A stretch of DNA of 64,000 nucleotides from positions 216,592,652 to 216,656,651 of the forward strand of contig NC_084793.1 in NCBI RefSeq assembly GCF_963169125.1, read 5' to 3'. The stretch comes from Humulus lupulus (taxonomy: Eukaryota; Streptophyta; Magnoliopsida; Rosales; Cannabaceae). This document shows, one piece after another, positions 33,040 through 44,085 of the stretch (positions are counted from its first letter, which is position 1; the number at the start of each line of letters is the position of its first letter). Position numbers and translations under genes: made by a program. Under the pieces are notes generated by a model. That model saw only the letters and a program-made list of their open reading frames with translations. It had not been told where the DNA came from and searched no databases.

Positions 33040-33420
33040 TAGGGAGGCATAGCATGCCATCAACCATAACAAAATTAAGGTAAGAATTAGGAGGCACAAG
33101 TGCCATCAACTAAAACATAAAATAAAAGACTATGAGGCACAAATGCCATCAACTATCACAAAATAATAATAATAACAACAATAACACAAAAGCTAGGAGG
33201 CACAAATGTCGTCAACTAACAAAGATATAAACGAAATAAAATTATAACAAAGTTAGGAGGCACAAGTCCCATCAACTATAAAAATTAAAATAATAGATAG
33301 GAGGCACAAGTGTCGTCAACTATAAAAATTAACAAGATAGATAGGAGGCACAAGTGCCGTCAACTATAAAAATTAAAAAGATAGAAAAAATTAGGAGGCA
33401 CAAGTGCCGTCAAATAAAAA
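33040..33420. repeat. Minisatellite with GGCAC-AA-GTGCC hairpin core, eight units
   Basis: Units of about 44-60 bp share AGGAGGCACAAGTGCCGTCA followed by an AT-rich spacer, at about 33042, 33089, 33134, 33195, 33255, 33299, 33343 and 33393. The core can pair with itself (GGCAC/GTGCC). It lies between primer site and gag in the element's leader. Confidence 0.85.
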
Positions 33421-33640
33421 TAAAAACAATAAATATAAATATATAAGTAAGTTTTTTTTTATGGGTGGTAGAGCCGTCCCAAATTTTCTTTTTATCTTTT
33501 TTTTTTTTAGTTTTTATAGTTTTAAATATATATTTTATATTTTTGTATATATATATTTTTATTTTTTTTAAGTGCAAAAATTAAAATAACTAGTAGAAGA
33601 ATTTACTAACCTTGAGATAAATTTCATTTTTTTTCTTGCA

Positions 33641-33660
33641 ACTCCCCAGCAACGGCGCCA
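33641..33660 (-). other. Primer-binding site, tRNA-Asp
   Basis: Minus strand TGGCGCCGTTGCTGGGGAGT. TGGCGCCGTTGCCGGGGA is complementary to the 3' end of plant tRNA-Asp; one mismatch here. It is six bases from the LTR end (33667). Confidence 0.8.
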
Positions 33661-34351
33661 AAAACTTGATGGACCCAAAACAGGTATGTTTTAAATATTT
33701 ATAACTCGCAAGCGCACAAATCGTATATGAAATATAATGTTCGTGTAAGCACGAGAGCGAACCCAAAGGAGTTGTCTAAAATCAAAAAGAAAACTACTTT
33801 AAATCAAAATTAATAAATTCTAACCTAGCTCCAAAGATTGATGAAATCTTTGTATAATGAAAATAAAATAAAAGATAATAATAAAGATACTAAAGAAAAT
33901 ATATATAACTAAATTAATAATTTTAAACAAGATAGGAAAAGAAAGATTATTAAGATAATAAAATCCACAAAATATAAGTTCAATAATGCAATGCCCTACT
34001 TCCTTAGAGCCGTTACTAAGTGAGTTTTTAAATCAAAACTCTGTGCAAATAACTCGCTAACCGAGGTTTTTAAAACAAAAGTGTGACTAAGCAAAAGTTA
34101 AGGCTGTAATCTTTTGAAATTGCTCTACTTTATTGAAAACTTCATGTATCTATTATTTGGGATCCCAAAAATCAGGTTTGCAAAATGTTTTACAACTTAA
34201 AATAAGTTTACAGTTGATTGACTATCAAATTACAGGTTAATACAGCCCTTTAGAAAATGCCCCCAACCAAAGCAGTCGAGCAGGTCAAACATGTACGCGT
34301 CGCTTCATGCTCTCCGTACTCATGGCTGGTTGACTCATTCTTTGCCCTTAC

Positions 34352-34816
34352 CTGCAACACAGAGCACCCGTGAGCCGAAGCCCAGCAAGAAAACTCATAC
34401 AGTTCATAACATGTGCAAATTATACAGTTAACATATCCGATACTCGACAGATAAACAGGTCAGCCATCAAACTAAGCAAACACGGCCATGCCGCCCTAGA
34501 AGCCTTACCAAAGCCTGGGGTTTCGGTCCTCACCGTAAGGATATCCCATTTATCCACTGGGTCCTACCCTGACTATAAGCATCCCATGTGCTAAGTGTTA
34601 CTTCCGGCCCCGCTGCCGTTCTCGGCTTCCTTGCCGTTCTTGGCTCATTAACCGTTCTCGCTACTATAATCACATATAGTATAATTCAAATAACATTCAA
34701 ACATATAAAAATTCAATAAAAACTATACCATAATCATGTAATACCATTTAGGGCCGTGCCCTGCATTAACACTATGGGTCCATGCCCTGTCCTACGGGTG
34801 CTACATTTTTCCTTAC
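34352..34816 (-). other. Putative leader intron in solo LTR B
   Basis: Minus strand donor ATACAG|GTAAGGAAAA at 34816 and acceptor GTGTTGCAG|GTAAGGGC ending at 34352; 465 bp. Equivalent in position and length to those in E and F. Confidence 0.45.
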
Positions 34817-35054
34817 CTGTATCCCGAGCTTTCTGATGCACCAAGGCCACAAGCACGGTCCTCTAGCACGAGCCCCTCTGAAATCCCAGTCACAACACAC
34901 ATAAAACACTTTTTAATACTAACCAACCCAAAACCACTTCCCGGGACCAATCCCGCACTCTCGGGACCTCTAATTCCTTAAAACAATACATTGGAACCAA
35001 CCCCCGAGTCCCCGGGCAAAAGCCCTAAAAACCCAAATTTTTGCCTGTCAAAAT

Positions 35055-35170
35055 GGCCTAGGGCCGCGGCACTCCCCTCAAGGGCTGCGGCGCCCAGCGG
35101 CTAGCCCCAAATCCTGATGCAACCTCGCGCCGCAGCGCCCAAGAATAGGGCCGCGGCGCTCCTTCGCGAA
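35055..35170. repeat. GCCGCGGCGC palindromic words in LTR B
   Basis: GGGCCGCGGCAC, GGCTGCGGCGCC, CGCGCCGCAGCGCC and GGGCCGCGGCGCTCC occur within 110 bp in otherwise AT-rich LTR sequence. Confidence 0.75.
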
Positions 35171-37549
35171 CCCAGATTTCTGGGTTTTCTCTTGCATTTT
35201 TCCCGAGCTAAAACCCCTCCAAATCATCCCAAACAATTACCTAAACCCCAAGATCAATTTAAAACTTCAAATGAACCATCCAACAACCCATAAACACTAG
35301 TATCAAGATCAAAAACACAATCACACCCAAAAATCCACACCTTTGATTTCAACTTCAGAAAATTTAAACCCATAGCTCAAAACTTAAACCATGCTTCGAT
35401 TTCTTAAACCAAAACACAAACAAGCCTTAAATTTACATAGAATCCTTACCTTGAATGAAGAATCCAACCCTAAGCTTCCTTGATTCATCTCCTAAGTCTC
35501 CAAATTTCAGCTCCTACAACTCCTCTTCTTCTTCTTCTTGCCCTAACTTTTCCCTCTAGCTTTTCTTCTCTTTATTTTTAACAAAACCAAAATAGGACCA
35601 AGCCTAAACCGTGTACCCCTTTAACCCAGCTGAACATTGACTAAACCCCCTTCAAAATGACCATATTACCCCTCCTAATAATCATTTCCTAACTAACACT
35701 TCAAGGGCACTCTAGTCCATTCACTTCTATTTCAATTCTACCATTTTCCATCTAAACTTGTTACTCACAGCAGTTACAAATGGTTACCCAGGTTACTCAA
35801 TCACCAATAACTATAACCACTAGTTCTCAACTCAACTCACAAAATTCCCCAAGATACCCCTAGGCTCCTCCCGAGCCGGGTATAAAATCCCGTTGTGACT
35901 TTTGAGTTAACTAGCTCTCTAGGACCGTCTCGGCACGTGCATCACAATAATAACACCACCCACACGTGGTACAAATCACATAATACAATTATCACATATA
36001 TGCCCACAGCGGGCTAAAATTACCAATTTACCCATATCATACAAATGGAGTCCGCATGCATATTTATTTCACCTAAACATGCATACTAATCACATATTCA
36101 TTAAATTCACATAAACTAATGCAATATAACAATTATTGCCCTCCAGGCACACTAATCAAGGCTCCAAGCCTTATTATCACATTTAGGTCGTTACAAATAA
36201 TATTTAAAAGTACATTGATTACCAAGTTTTAGTAATAGTCGAAATTAATCAAACCATCATTTATTCAAATTAGATATTCTATTTAAGCACAAGTTTTTAT
36301 AAAAATATAGGATCTATCTTCACTTTTCAAAAAGTATAATTTCAAAGCATTTAGTGTAAATCAATCTAATGAAATAACAAATAAATCAATGAGCATTATT
36401 TATAAGGAAAAACATAATATTTTTGTTCTAAGCATGGATGTGTACAATTTAATAACACATCTTACACAAAGAATATTATGTTTTTGCACTAATGAAGAAC
36501 AAAGTGTAAATATGTGCTAACAATCCAAAATACATGATATTTAAGATTAAAGAAGATATTTGAAGAAGAAAATCCATAAACTTTATTGCACAAAATGGGA
36601 AATCAACACACAACATAAATACTATCTAGTTACATATTGTTTCATCATCACCTTAATAATCTTAAAAATATTAGAAACTCATAATTAGAATAGAAAATAT
36701 AAACAAAAAAATTACAAACATAACATAGGAAAATTTGGAGGAAAACCCCCAAATTGTTCCTCTAAAAATACTGTAGTGCACCAAATTTTTTTTTTATTAT
36801 TTAAATTTTTGTGATTTATTTTATTTAAATGTTAAGTGTGATGAATTGTTTTATTTAAGTGTTGTTATTTTATTTAGTTGTTGTTTGTTTTATTTGATTG
36901 TTTATTATTTTATTTAATTGTTAGAATTGTTTGGTATAATCTTTTTAATTTAAAATTTGTTAATCGTTTGTTTGGTTAATTAATTTAATAAGTGAATAAT
37001 TGTGTAACATGTTTATTTTTCTATTAGTGTTACATTTTAAATAAGTGTGACAATTGAGGTAATTATGTGAGTTATGGTTGAATGCACTAAGGTGCATGGT
37101 AGATAGTGATGCACTCTAGTGTTTTAGTGTGTGCTAGTATATGGTAATAAGGTGCACATGTGTGGATTTTCTACACATTTTATAATTGCCATTTATTGAT
37201 ATTTTTGGGTAGTTTATTTTAATAAGTAGGAAATTAAATAAAAAAAAAAAGAAAATAAAGGATATGGAGAGAGGGTGGACGTGTAGTGTACGATATTAGG
37301 GGATTGTTTGATATTTTTTTTCCATTTTTCTTTTAAGAGAATAAAAGTTAATTGGATGAGGATAGACATTTTGGGAAACTATCATTTGACTCCAATCCTT
37401 TATAATAAAAGAAAAATAAAAAGGAATTATGAGAAAATAAAATAGAAAAAGGAAACTTACCATTTTGTGTTGGTGAGGCTTTATTGAGAGAGTTGAATAA
37501 AGGGGAAAGGAAAGGAAGAGAGGGGCATTCTTCCTTGTGGCTGCCGTGA

Positions 37550-37625
37550 CCTAGAGAGAGAGAGAGAGTGGCGTGTAGAGAGAGAGGGAGAAGAAGAAAG
37601 AAAGAAAGAAAGAAGAAGAAGGTGA
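37550..37625. repeat. GA/GAA microsatellite
   Basis: GAGAGAGAGAGAGA followed by AGAAAGAAAGAAAG and AGAAGAAGG in the likely transcribed leader of LTR C. Confidence 0.8.
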
Positions 37626-39654
37626 AGAGGAACCCATTTTAGAGTATGTTTTCTTGTATTTTTGGTTTGTCAAATCTCTTTTCTTGATTATATGTTATTG
37701 ACTTTGTTTATTTGTTGTGTGTGATTGGATTCTTTCTCCTCCTCATGGTGGTTTTTAAATAAAACCCTAGGCTTGAACAAGGGGTGTGAAGTTTGGGTGT
37801 TGATCATATTGTGTTCTTGATTTTACAATCAAGAGAGGTAATGGTCTTTCTTAGCCTATATATTGGTTTTGATGGTGATGCTAATGGTTGATTATTGTAG
37901 GATTGATGATTATGATTTGTATTTTTAAGAGAATATGATTTGTTTAAAAGTGGTTCATGGGTATGATTGAGAAAATGGATTTGATAGGGTTTATAATGAG
38001 GATATATGTTATGTTTATATTGCTATGGTTATCTTTTTAATCTTTGATTTATGTAAAATGGTAAATGATGATTTTAGAAATATGATAAGAAATATGTTAG
38101 GTTTGTTATAAGGCATGTTTTTGAGATATGGTGTTTATGAATTTATGTATGTTATTGCCATTGTTATTGTTGTTGGATTTCATGTGTAGATTCATTGGAA
38201 TAGAAAAATTGGTTTTATAAGATTTCATGTGAATATGTTAGTAATATTCTTAGAATTATGTATATAATAAGAGTATGATGAGATTTTGGACATGTATGAT
38301 TTTATGTGAAATTTTTGGGATAAAAGATGAATCTATTGAGGAATTAAGCTTGCTGATTTTTGTAAATAATTGGGTAAAAGTTTGATAAAAAAATGATTTG
38401 CATGCATAAGTAATGTCCTTGATGTTATGTTACTTTTATGAAATTAAAAGGGGTATTTTAAGTCCCATTAAAATGATATTTTACTCAAATAATTACCTAC
38501 ATAATTTTTATTGAATTTTTATGAAAATATGAGTTTTTAAATTGAATATGGTGATTTTTAAAGATAAAAAATAGTTGCTGGAATTTTTGTAAGAAAATGT
38601 GAAGTGAGTTTCACTAAAATGAATTTGATGAGTTTTTGGAACAAATTATTTTCCTAAGTTATGGTAATATTGAAAAATGGTATTTTAAAATGGTAGGAAT
38701 GCATATTTTGATAAGTTATGATTTTCCTTTATTTTGATTGAGAAAAATATTTAGATTCTATTTATTTGTGATTTTTGAAGAAAATAAATGGTGGCTGAAA
38801 GTTTGTTTTATAAAGGTTAAAAATGGTCATTTAATTGTCACATATGGATTTATGTTACATAAAACTAAGTCTTAAATAATTTAAATAAAAATATAATTTT
38901 TCCACACTTAAAAATATATTTTCTCACATCATTTATGTAACACAATGATAAAATTTATTTTTCTCAAGAAACATATTAAAAATAGGTATTTTAATTAATT
39001 CCAAGTTTTTGGTTAATTCTTTGTAATTTGAGATTAATGAATGAGATTGACACATATTTTATTTTTAAGCTAAATCAAATTATTTTATAAAATAAAATAA
39101 TGTTTTGAGAAATTTAATCAACTTAGAAATGTTAAGAAAAATAAAGCATGTTATATGTCTATTGATTTTAAAACAATAAAAGTAAGAAATGTAGAATTAT
39201 CGTTTTTAAAACGTCTCTATTACGCAATGTTCCCACGTATGCATGTTACATGCAACTCCACTTTTACGTCCAAAATTATGTTTATTATTCAACTAAGTGG
39301 TTTTTATAAAAAGATCATGCATGTAAAATAGGTAAAACGAGCATTATTCTTTTATGGCTTTATGTGTAGTTAAGAATAATTGCATGTTATGTGTAACGGT
39401 TATTATGTGTGCATGGCCCATGCACACGTGAGTTGTATGGAAAGGCAAAATAGTAATTTTATGAACCTAAGAAATGTTGTTTTGATTATGATATAGGCTT
39501 GTTGAAAGATTGTGAAAATTTCTTAGCTTGGACCTGAGGTAAGGAAGTTAGATAGATTCTATGATTTTATGCTATGAATGGTAAGACTGTTGTATGAATG
39601 AATTGTTATGAATTATGAATGCCATAATGTGATGATATGTTGAATGTGATATGT

Positions 39655-39735
39655 GTATGGATGTTAGATACATCAAACAAGTTACGATGTTAGATACATC
39701 AAACAGATTACGATGTTAGATACATCGAACGAGTT
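39655..39735. repeat. Tandem repeat, three units of about 27 bp
   Basis: GATGTTAGATACATCAAACA and close variants repeat three times, followed by GAGTTAC. Confidence 0.8.
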
Positions 39736-39849
39736 ACTAAGGACATTGAGACGTAACTCCTAGGGCGGACGCGCCGAGGTTATTCAAGGACCAGAGACTC
39801 CTGTTTACCTCATAGGGTGACATGGACAACTAGCGATCCATGCTCATCA

Positions 39850-39965
39850 TGTATGCTGTATGATTGTGATATGATGATATGTTACAATTATGTTATGATA
39901 TGATGATATGTTACGATTATGTTATGATATGATGATATGTTACGATTATGTTATGATATACCATG
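39850..39965. repeat. Tandem repeat, unit about 37 bp
   Basis: TGATATGATGATATGTTACG followed by ATTATGTTA repeats three to four times. Confidence 0.8.
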
Positions 39966-40419
39966 ATGTTTTAGATGAACGTTAGTATTTGTATTTGTTG
40001 TATTCTTACTTGCTTATTTGTTTGTACTTCCTTATTGGGCTTTTAGCTCACCCCCCTTACTTTCCTTCCAGGTAGCAAATAGGATTTCTTTATGGCACGC
40101 GTGGTGACGTGAGGAGTTCTATCACCATGGGGTGTATGGCGTGGGGTAATCCTATGGACGGAAAAACGATCATCGTAGAACGCCATTTAAATTATGTTTT
40201 GTTTAAGAGACTTTCCTAAATTATCAGTGGGACTCAGTTATTTAATTTTGTTTCTTTTAAACTTTGCATAAAAATTTATGTTTTCTTTTAAAACTAATGG
40301 CGCCAACTTGCATGGTTTTAAGCAAGTCCCCACTGAGACTTTGATAATGAGTGGTATTCTTTTACAAACTATGTTATGCGAATGTTTTATAAGTATTAGC
40401 TTAGGGCGTTCTTTACAAA

Positions 40420-40434
40420 TGGTATCAAAGACGG
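40420..40434 (+). other. Element C primer-binding site
   Basis: TGGTATCAAAGACGG; the consensus complementary to initiator tRNA-Met is TGGTATCAGAGC, so it is changed after position 8. Confidence 0.6.
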
Positions 40435-40453
40435 TCGTCCATGTTACCAAGGA

Positions 40454-40467
40454 CCCCCCCCCCCCCC
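40454..40467. repeat. Poly-C run, 14 bases
   Basis: Lies between primer site and first ATG of element C. Confidence 0.9.
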
Positions 40468-40585
40468 ATACACGCTAAAGATGGGAAAATCTCTCTTCAC
40501 CGCGTCGTAAGTATTTGCTTATGTGTTATTACTTGCTCCTATTTTATTTAATTTTTTTTTTCCATTGTTAACTGCTGTAGTTAAT

Positions 40586-41140
40586 ATGCCTCCTGTGTTA
40601 AGAACAACAAAGAAACAATTGATTAAGGAGATTCGCGCGATTCCAAAAGTCGAGCTTGACGAAGACTTTTACGATTGGAGGATAGCGGTCTTAAAGACGA
40701 CAAAGGAGGTTTGCGATCGAATACAAGGAATAATGAATAAGAGGGGAGCCTTGCTTTGGCCCATAGAGCAATTCTGGGTGATGAGTGAGGCGTTGTCGAT
40801 GTATTCAGAGGCTCTCCTACAGTGGAATCGATCTTGGAATGATGTTATGCCTCAGGATCTGGAGTTTAGCACCATAGAGTTTACGATTCGCGATTTTCTG
40901 GAAAATTACGAATTTAGTCGTCTGGAGCTGGTACTAGTAAAGACCAATGATGGCGCAATAGAGGAGCGTATAGAGACGGTGCATGACGTGGAAGGAGAAT
41001 CGACAGTAGAGGAAGTACTGCAAGCTATACCACGTCTGACCGCGAGGATGGAGATTATGGCAAGCGCGCCTGACTATTTCCACATTCCGGGGGACATCTT
41101 TAACTATGATTCAGGGGACGAGTCCACCGTCGAGGACTAG
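40586..41140 (+). CDS. Extra ORF upstream of gag in element C, unknown function
   Basis: 184 codons, uninterrupted, starting ATGCCTCC just after an excellent acceptor-like tract (TTTTTTTTTTCCATTG..CTGCTGTAG|TTAAT), with a donor-like GTAAGTATTTG at about 40507; so it may begin at the second exon of a spliced leader. The protein is acidic (ELDEDFYDWRIAV; EGESTVEEVL; ending DSGDESTVED) with helical, Trp-containing middle (ALLQWNRSWNDVM). I recognise no domain. It lies 265 bp before gag in the same orientation and is intact while gag next to it has stops. It may be an element-specific accessory protein; no cellular homologue comes to mind. Confidence 0.55.
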   Translation: MPPVLRTTKKQLIKEIRAIPKVELDEDFYDWRIAVLKTTKEVCDRIQGIMNKRGALLWPIEQFWVMSEALSMYSEALLQWNRSWNDVMPQDLEFSTIEFTIRDFLENYEFSRLELVLVKTNDGAIEERIETVHDVEGESTVEEVLQAIPRLTARMEIMASAPDYFHIPGDIFNYDSGDESTVED

Positions 41141-41404
41141 AGTCCATTTCGTGATCGTCGCATGAGGATGCCAATAAATAAGATGGATTAATAATAATTT
41201 TCTAAGACCTTAAGGAAATATGTTTTGATTGATTAAGCACTTTTTGGGATTGTTTAATTTTGGAATATTTTAAACATTTTGAATACTATGGATATTGTAT
41301 TGCAAATTTAAATGGTGTGATGTGAATGCATGATTTACAAATATCCATCGATATGCAATGTTCCTTCCTTATGATTTTTCCTGTGATTGCTTTAGAACTT
41401 CATC

Positions 41405-42786
41405 ATGTCAACTAGAGGAAGAGGAGGAAGGGGAAGAGGTAGAGGCAGAGGAAAGGGTGCCTCCACAAGGTCTGAAACTACGGCCATCCCTGACGTTGAA
41501 GTGCCAACTGTTCAACCTACAACTCCAGCAGTGCCAACTGTGGACCTGGCTGCAGAGGTGGCAAGGTTAAGAGAAGAGTTGAGACTAAGAGATGAGGAGC
41601 TAGCGCAAGCTAGACAAGCACCACAAACATCTCAAATGCACCCTATACCTCAAGTACCAGTGGCATAACCTCAGCCGCCAGTACCACCACCTGCACCACA
41701 ACCTGTAGCCTATGGGTTTGAACCAGTATATGAACGCTTCAAGAAACAAGCCCCACCGACGTTTGAAGGGAAAGTTGATCCAATGGTGGCAGAAGATTGG
41801 CTAAGGTCTGTTGAAGCTATTTTTGATCATATGGAGTTAGATGATCGCCAAAGGGTTTCCTGCGCAGCTTATCTACTTAAGATGGATGCACGGATTTGGT
41901 GGGATGTGACTAAACAGACCCATGATCCAAATACCATGACTTGGGCGCAGTTTGTCCAGGCATTCAGTAAGAAGTATTATAGTCCAGCGGTGCTAGCAAC
42001 TAAGGTTGATGAATTTATAACTCTGGTTCAAGGGAGCCTTTCGGTCACCGACTATGCACAGAAGTTCGATCGATTGGCCAAGTTTGCCCCTGAAGTGGTG
42101 CCGACTGATGCAATGCGAGTCCAGAGGTTTGTAAGGGGACTCAAACCGATGATAGCAAGGGATGTTAGGATGACTAGCGCTGAGGTGGCCAGTTATGCAG
42201 AGGTATTGGATAGAGCTCTTGAGGCTGAATATTTGGAGGATCGAATATGGAAGGATAATGCCGCTAGAAGAGAGAACCACCGCAACAAGAACTTCCATGA
42301 GAGCGACAAGAGAAAGGCTATCGAAGGGGAGAATAGTGGGGTTGATAAAAGACCTAGACCTCCAGTCACGAACAGCAACAACCACAACTCTCAGAACCAT
42401 AGGAACCGCAATAACTGCTTCAATGACCGGAACCGTGGGAACCAACAGGGCAACCGAGTTGAGCATCCTACCTGCCCTAAATGCACAAGGAAACACCCAG
42501 GAGAGTGCTAGGCCGGTTCCAACAAATGCTTCAAGTGCGGCCAGACAGGATACTTGCGGAAGAATTGCCCACAATGGAAGGCGGGACAGAATAACAATAA
42601 CAATCTGGTGCCAGCAAGAGTCTTCGCCTTAACTCAGAATGAAGCGGCCAATAGCAACACCGTGGTTACAGGTCAGCTCCCTATATCTGGTACAATGTGT
42701 AGAGTCTTAATTGATTCTGGAGCAGCTCATTCCTATGTTTCCATGAATGTGATTGATAGACTGAATATGCCTTGTAAGATGTTTGC
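41405..42786 (+). pseudogene. Element C gag-protease, two nonsense codons
   Basis: One frame from ATG 41405, broken only by TAA at 41666-41668 and TAG at 42509-42511. Begins with an RG-rich tail (STRGRGGRGRGRGRGKG), a helix (AAEVARLREELRLRDEELA), then the Ty3/gypsy gag domain (FEGKVDPMVAEDWLRSVEAI, RIWWDV, SVTDYAQKFDRLAKFAPEVV), a basic Asn-rich linker and the zinc knuckle CFKCGQTGYLRKNC, where Tyr replaces the usual His. Protease active site VLIDSGAAHSYVS near 42706-42744. It breaks off after VIDRLNMPCKMF. All three lesions (CAA to TAA, TGG to TAG, CAC to TAC) fit C-to-T changes. Confidence 0.85.
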
Positions 42787-43196
42787 ACACCCTTTTCTCT
42801 GACCTTTGGAAATGAGGCTATGCTCCCAATAGAGGCTCTAGTGATGTCGCATAGGCAAAGAACCTACAACCAGGATCGAAATCATGACCTGCTTAATGCA
42901 TCCCTGGATTTCATTGAAGAACGATGGGAGGAGTCCTAATTAGAGCTCGCCCATTACTAGCAAAGAGTTGTTCTCTATTTTAACTCGAAAGTAAAAGGAC
43001 GTAGACTCAAACTGGGTGACTTAGTTCTCTGAGGGATGTTTTTTGGCAAACAAAGATCCTAAAGATGGTGTATTAGGACCGAACTGGGAAGAACCCTACC
43101 AGATCGTGGAAATCTTACATGAAGGAACCTTCAAACTAGCTCAGTTAAGTGGAGAATTGGTCCCACAAACCTGGAATGTTCTACATCTCTAAAATT
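42787..43196 (+). pseudogene. Tat2 integrase C-terminal part
   Basis: Begins FSLTFGNEAMLPIEALV, then LLNASLDFIEERWEES, VKGRRLKLGDLVL, and after a frame change KDGVLGPNWEEPYQIVEIL, LAQLSGELVPQTWNVLHL and a terminal stop region. This is the standard C-terminus of Tat-lineage integrase (GPNWEGPY and LVPR-WN--HLK). The 57-kDa core upstream is lacking; it is joined directly to element C protease. Confidence 0.85.
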
Positions 43197-43596
43197 ACTA
43201 TCAGTAATAGATCAACTTTGTTATTTTTTAATGTTTTTAATATTTTTCCATGTAAGGCTTATTTATAAAAGTCGTTCTATTTTAATAACACATGATTCTT
43301 ATGTAATTTAAATGTAGAATCAATATTTTATCTTATTCTTATGATGTATCACGAGCTCATTTTGTAATAGGGACCTAGAATATTCATAAAGTATGATCGC
43401 TTAAGGGCATATAACCCTCGAAAAGTCTTCGAAATATTCAACAAATTTAGGCTAAATTGTTTTGCAACTTAGAATTTGGAAAATTGGTTACTCTTCGACT
43501 TCTTAAAGCTTGAGATTTCAAATAAATTCTTAATACAAACTAAGTTAAGAATATTCAAAGCATAAACAAAACCTAGAAATCAAATGGGAAACTTTG
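43197..43596 (+). other. Tat2 3' noncoding region
   Basis: AT-rich, no gene. Tat/Ogre elements have such a spacer between pol and the 3' LTR. Confidence 0.5.
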
Positions 43597-43735
43597 GATA
43601 TAACCATGTTTGAGGCCTGATTCCTAACAGGTGTAACACTATTAGGCGAACAAACTAATTGATATAACCAGGTCTGAGGCCTGATTCCTAACATGTGTAA
43701 TGCTATTAGGTGAAAAAGTGTTGGATATAACCAGG
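43597..43735. repeat. 64-bp tandem repeat, two units and a partial
   Basis: GATATAACCA(T/G)GT.TGAGGCCTGATTCCTAAC begins at 43597 and 43661; a third GATATAACCAGG starts at 43724 and is cut by the next LTR. Confidence 0.85.
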
Positions 43736-44076
43736 TTGTTGACCACGATTTTGGCCAACGACGAGTAGACGTCAAAACTACAATAAACCTTCAAGAGAAA
43801 AAATATGACAGATAATTTTATAGTGGTTCAGCCCCAATTTATTGGTAATAGCCTAATCCACTTGGAGTTGTGATATATTTAGCCTACACTTAAGATCTGA
43901 TGAACTTGAGCCAACTGAGTTTCTTAAGTGCAAGTAGAAAATACAGAGTTTCTCTCTCTAAACTCTCTCAGAAAATGCCCCAAGAATGCACCAAGTAACA
44001 GTCCCCAAAATCTCAAAACGAGAGAGTTTTCTCAATCCCAAAAGATCAGATCCCCCTAAATGATTTCATGAGCCAT

Positions 44077-44085
44077 TTATTTATA
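44077..44085 (-). promoter_or_regulatory. TATA box of LTR G
   Basis: Minus strand TATAAATAA in GAGCCTATAAATAAATGG. The 20-bp minisatellite lies just upstream on the minus strand, where enhancers of LTRs usually are. Confidence 0.65.

Larger units (their letters stand above)
33987..36195 (-). mobile_element. Solo gypsy LTR B, TSD AATAA
   Basis: Minus strand starts TGTAACGACC (36195) and ends GGGCATTGCA (33987). AATAA flanks it at 33982-33986 and 36196-36200, and the uninterrupted target is seen in the sister LTR at about 29370-29390. It contains a GC-rich block (35055-35170), a CT-rich leader (35500-35580) and the donor/acceptor pair listed separately. Same superfamily of LTRs as D, E and F. 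Confidence 0.92.
29060..36771 (-). mobile_element. Minus-strand gag-only LTR element (TR-GAG type), holding solo LTR B
   Basis: Direct repeats start at 29060 and 33667 (TGATGGACCCAAAAC..) and agree closely: four differences in the first 130 bases. On the minus strand the order is 5' LTR (33667-36771, truncated), primer site for tRNA-Asp (33641-33660), a tandem repeat, a gag-like frame, two purine tracts and the 3' LTR (29060-31084). No pol. It is inserted in Tat2 integrase. The tRNA-Asp primer site is characteristic of Athila-type gypsy elements, its probable source of proteins. Confidence 0.8.
33667..36771 (-). repeat. 5' LTR of the gag-only element, truncated and split by solo LTR B
   Basis: Matches 29060-29931 in two pieces, 33667-33986 and 36196-36771, with solo LTR B between. 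The U3 part equivalent to 29932-31084 is missing; at 36771 the sequence changes abruptly to the LTR of element C. Confidence 0.8.
39539..40071 (+). other. Putative leader intron in LTR C
   Basis: Donor CTGAG|GTAAGGAAGTT at 39539, acceptor TTTCCTTCCAG|GTAGC ending at 40071 behind a C/T-rich tract; 533 bp. Confidence 0.45.
36772..40417 (+). repeat. Element C 5' LTR, 3.6 kb
   Basis: Starts TGTAGTGCACC and ends TTCTTTACA, two bases before the primer site. Long, AT-rich. Contains GA-rich tract 37550-37625, two short tandem arrays (39655-39735, 39850-39965), the shared block 'cttattgggcttttagctca' near 40031-40050 and a donor/acceptor pair. No gene. Confidence 0.7.
36772..42786 (+). mobile_element. 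Element C: chromovirus-type gypsy element, 3' half missing
   Basis: 5' LTR (36772-40417), primer site, an extra upstream frame, gag and protease, then an abrupt switch to Tat2 integrase near 42787. RT, RNase H, integrase and 3' LTR are absent. No target duplication can be recovered because both ends are joined to foreign breakpoints. Confidence 0.75.
15163..43736 (+). mobile_element. Tat2: Tat/Ogre-type gypsy element broken by several insertions
   Basis: The order 5' LTR, gag, protease, RT, RNase H, integrase is kept, but split by the CACTA element (20559-28283) and by 29060 to about 42786. Coding parts are full of stops and frameshifts. No 3' LTR matching 15163-15929 was found; after the integrase C-terminus come 64-bp repeats (43597-43735) like the 3' noncoding region of long Tat/Ogre elements, then an unrelated LTR. 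The integrase catalytic core is missing, lost at the chimeric join near 42787. Confidence 0.8.
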
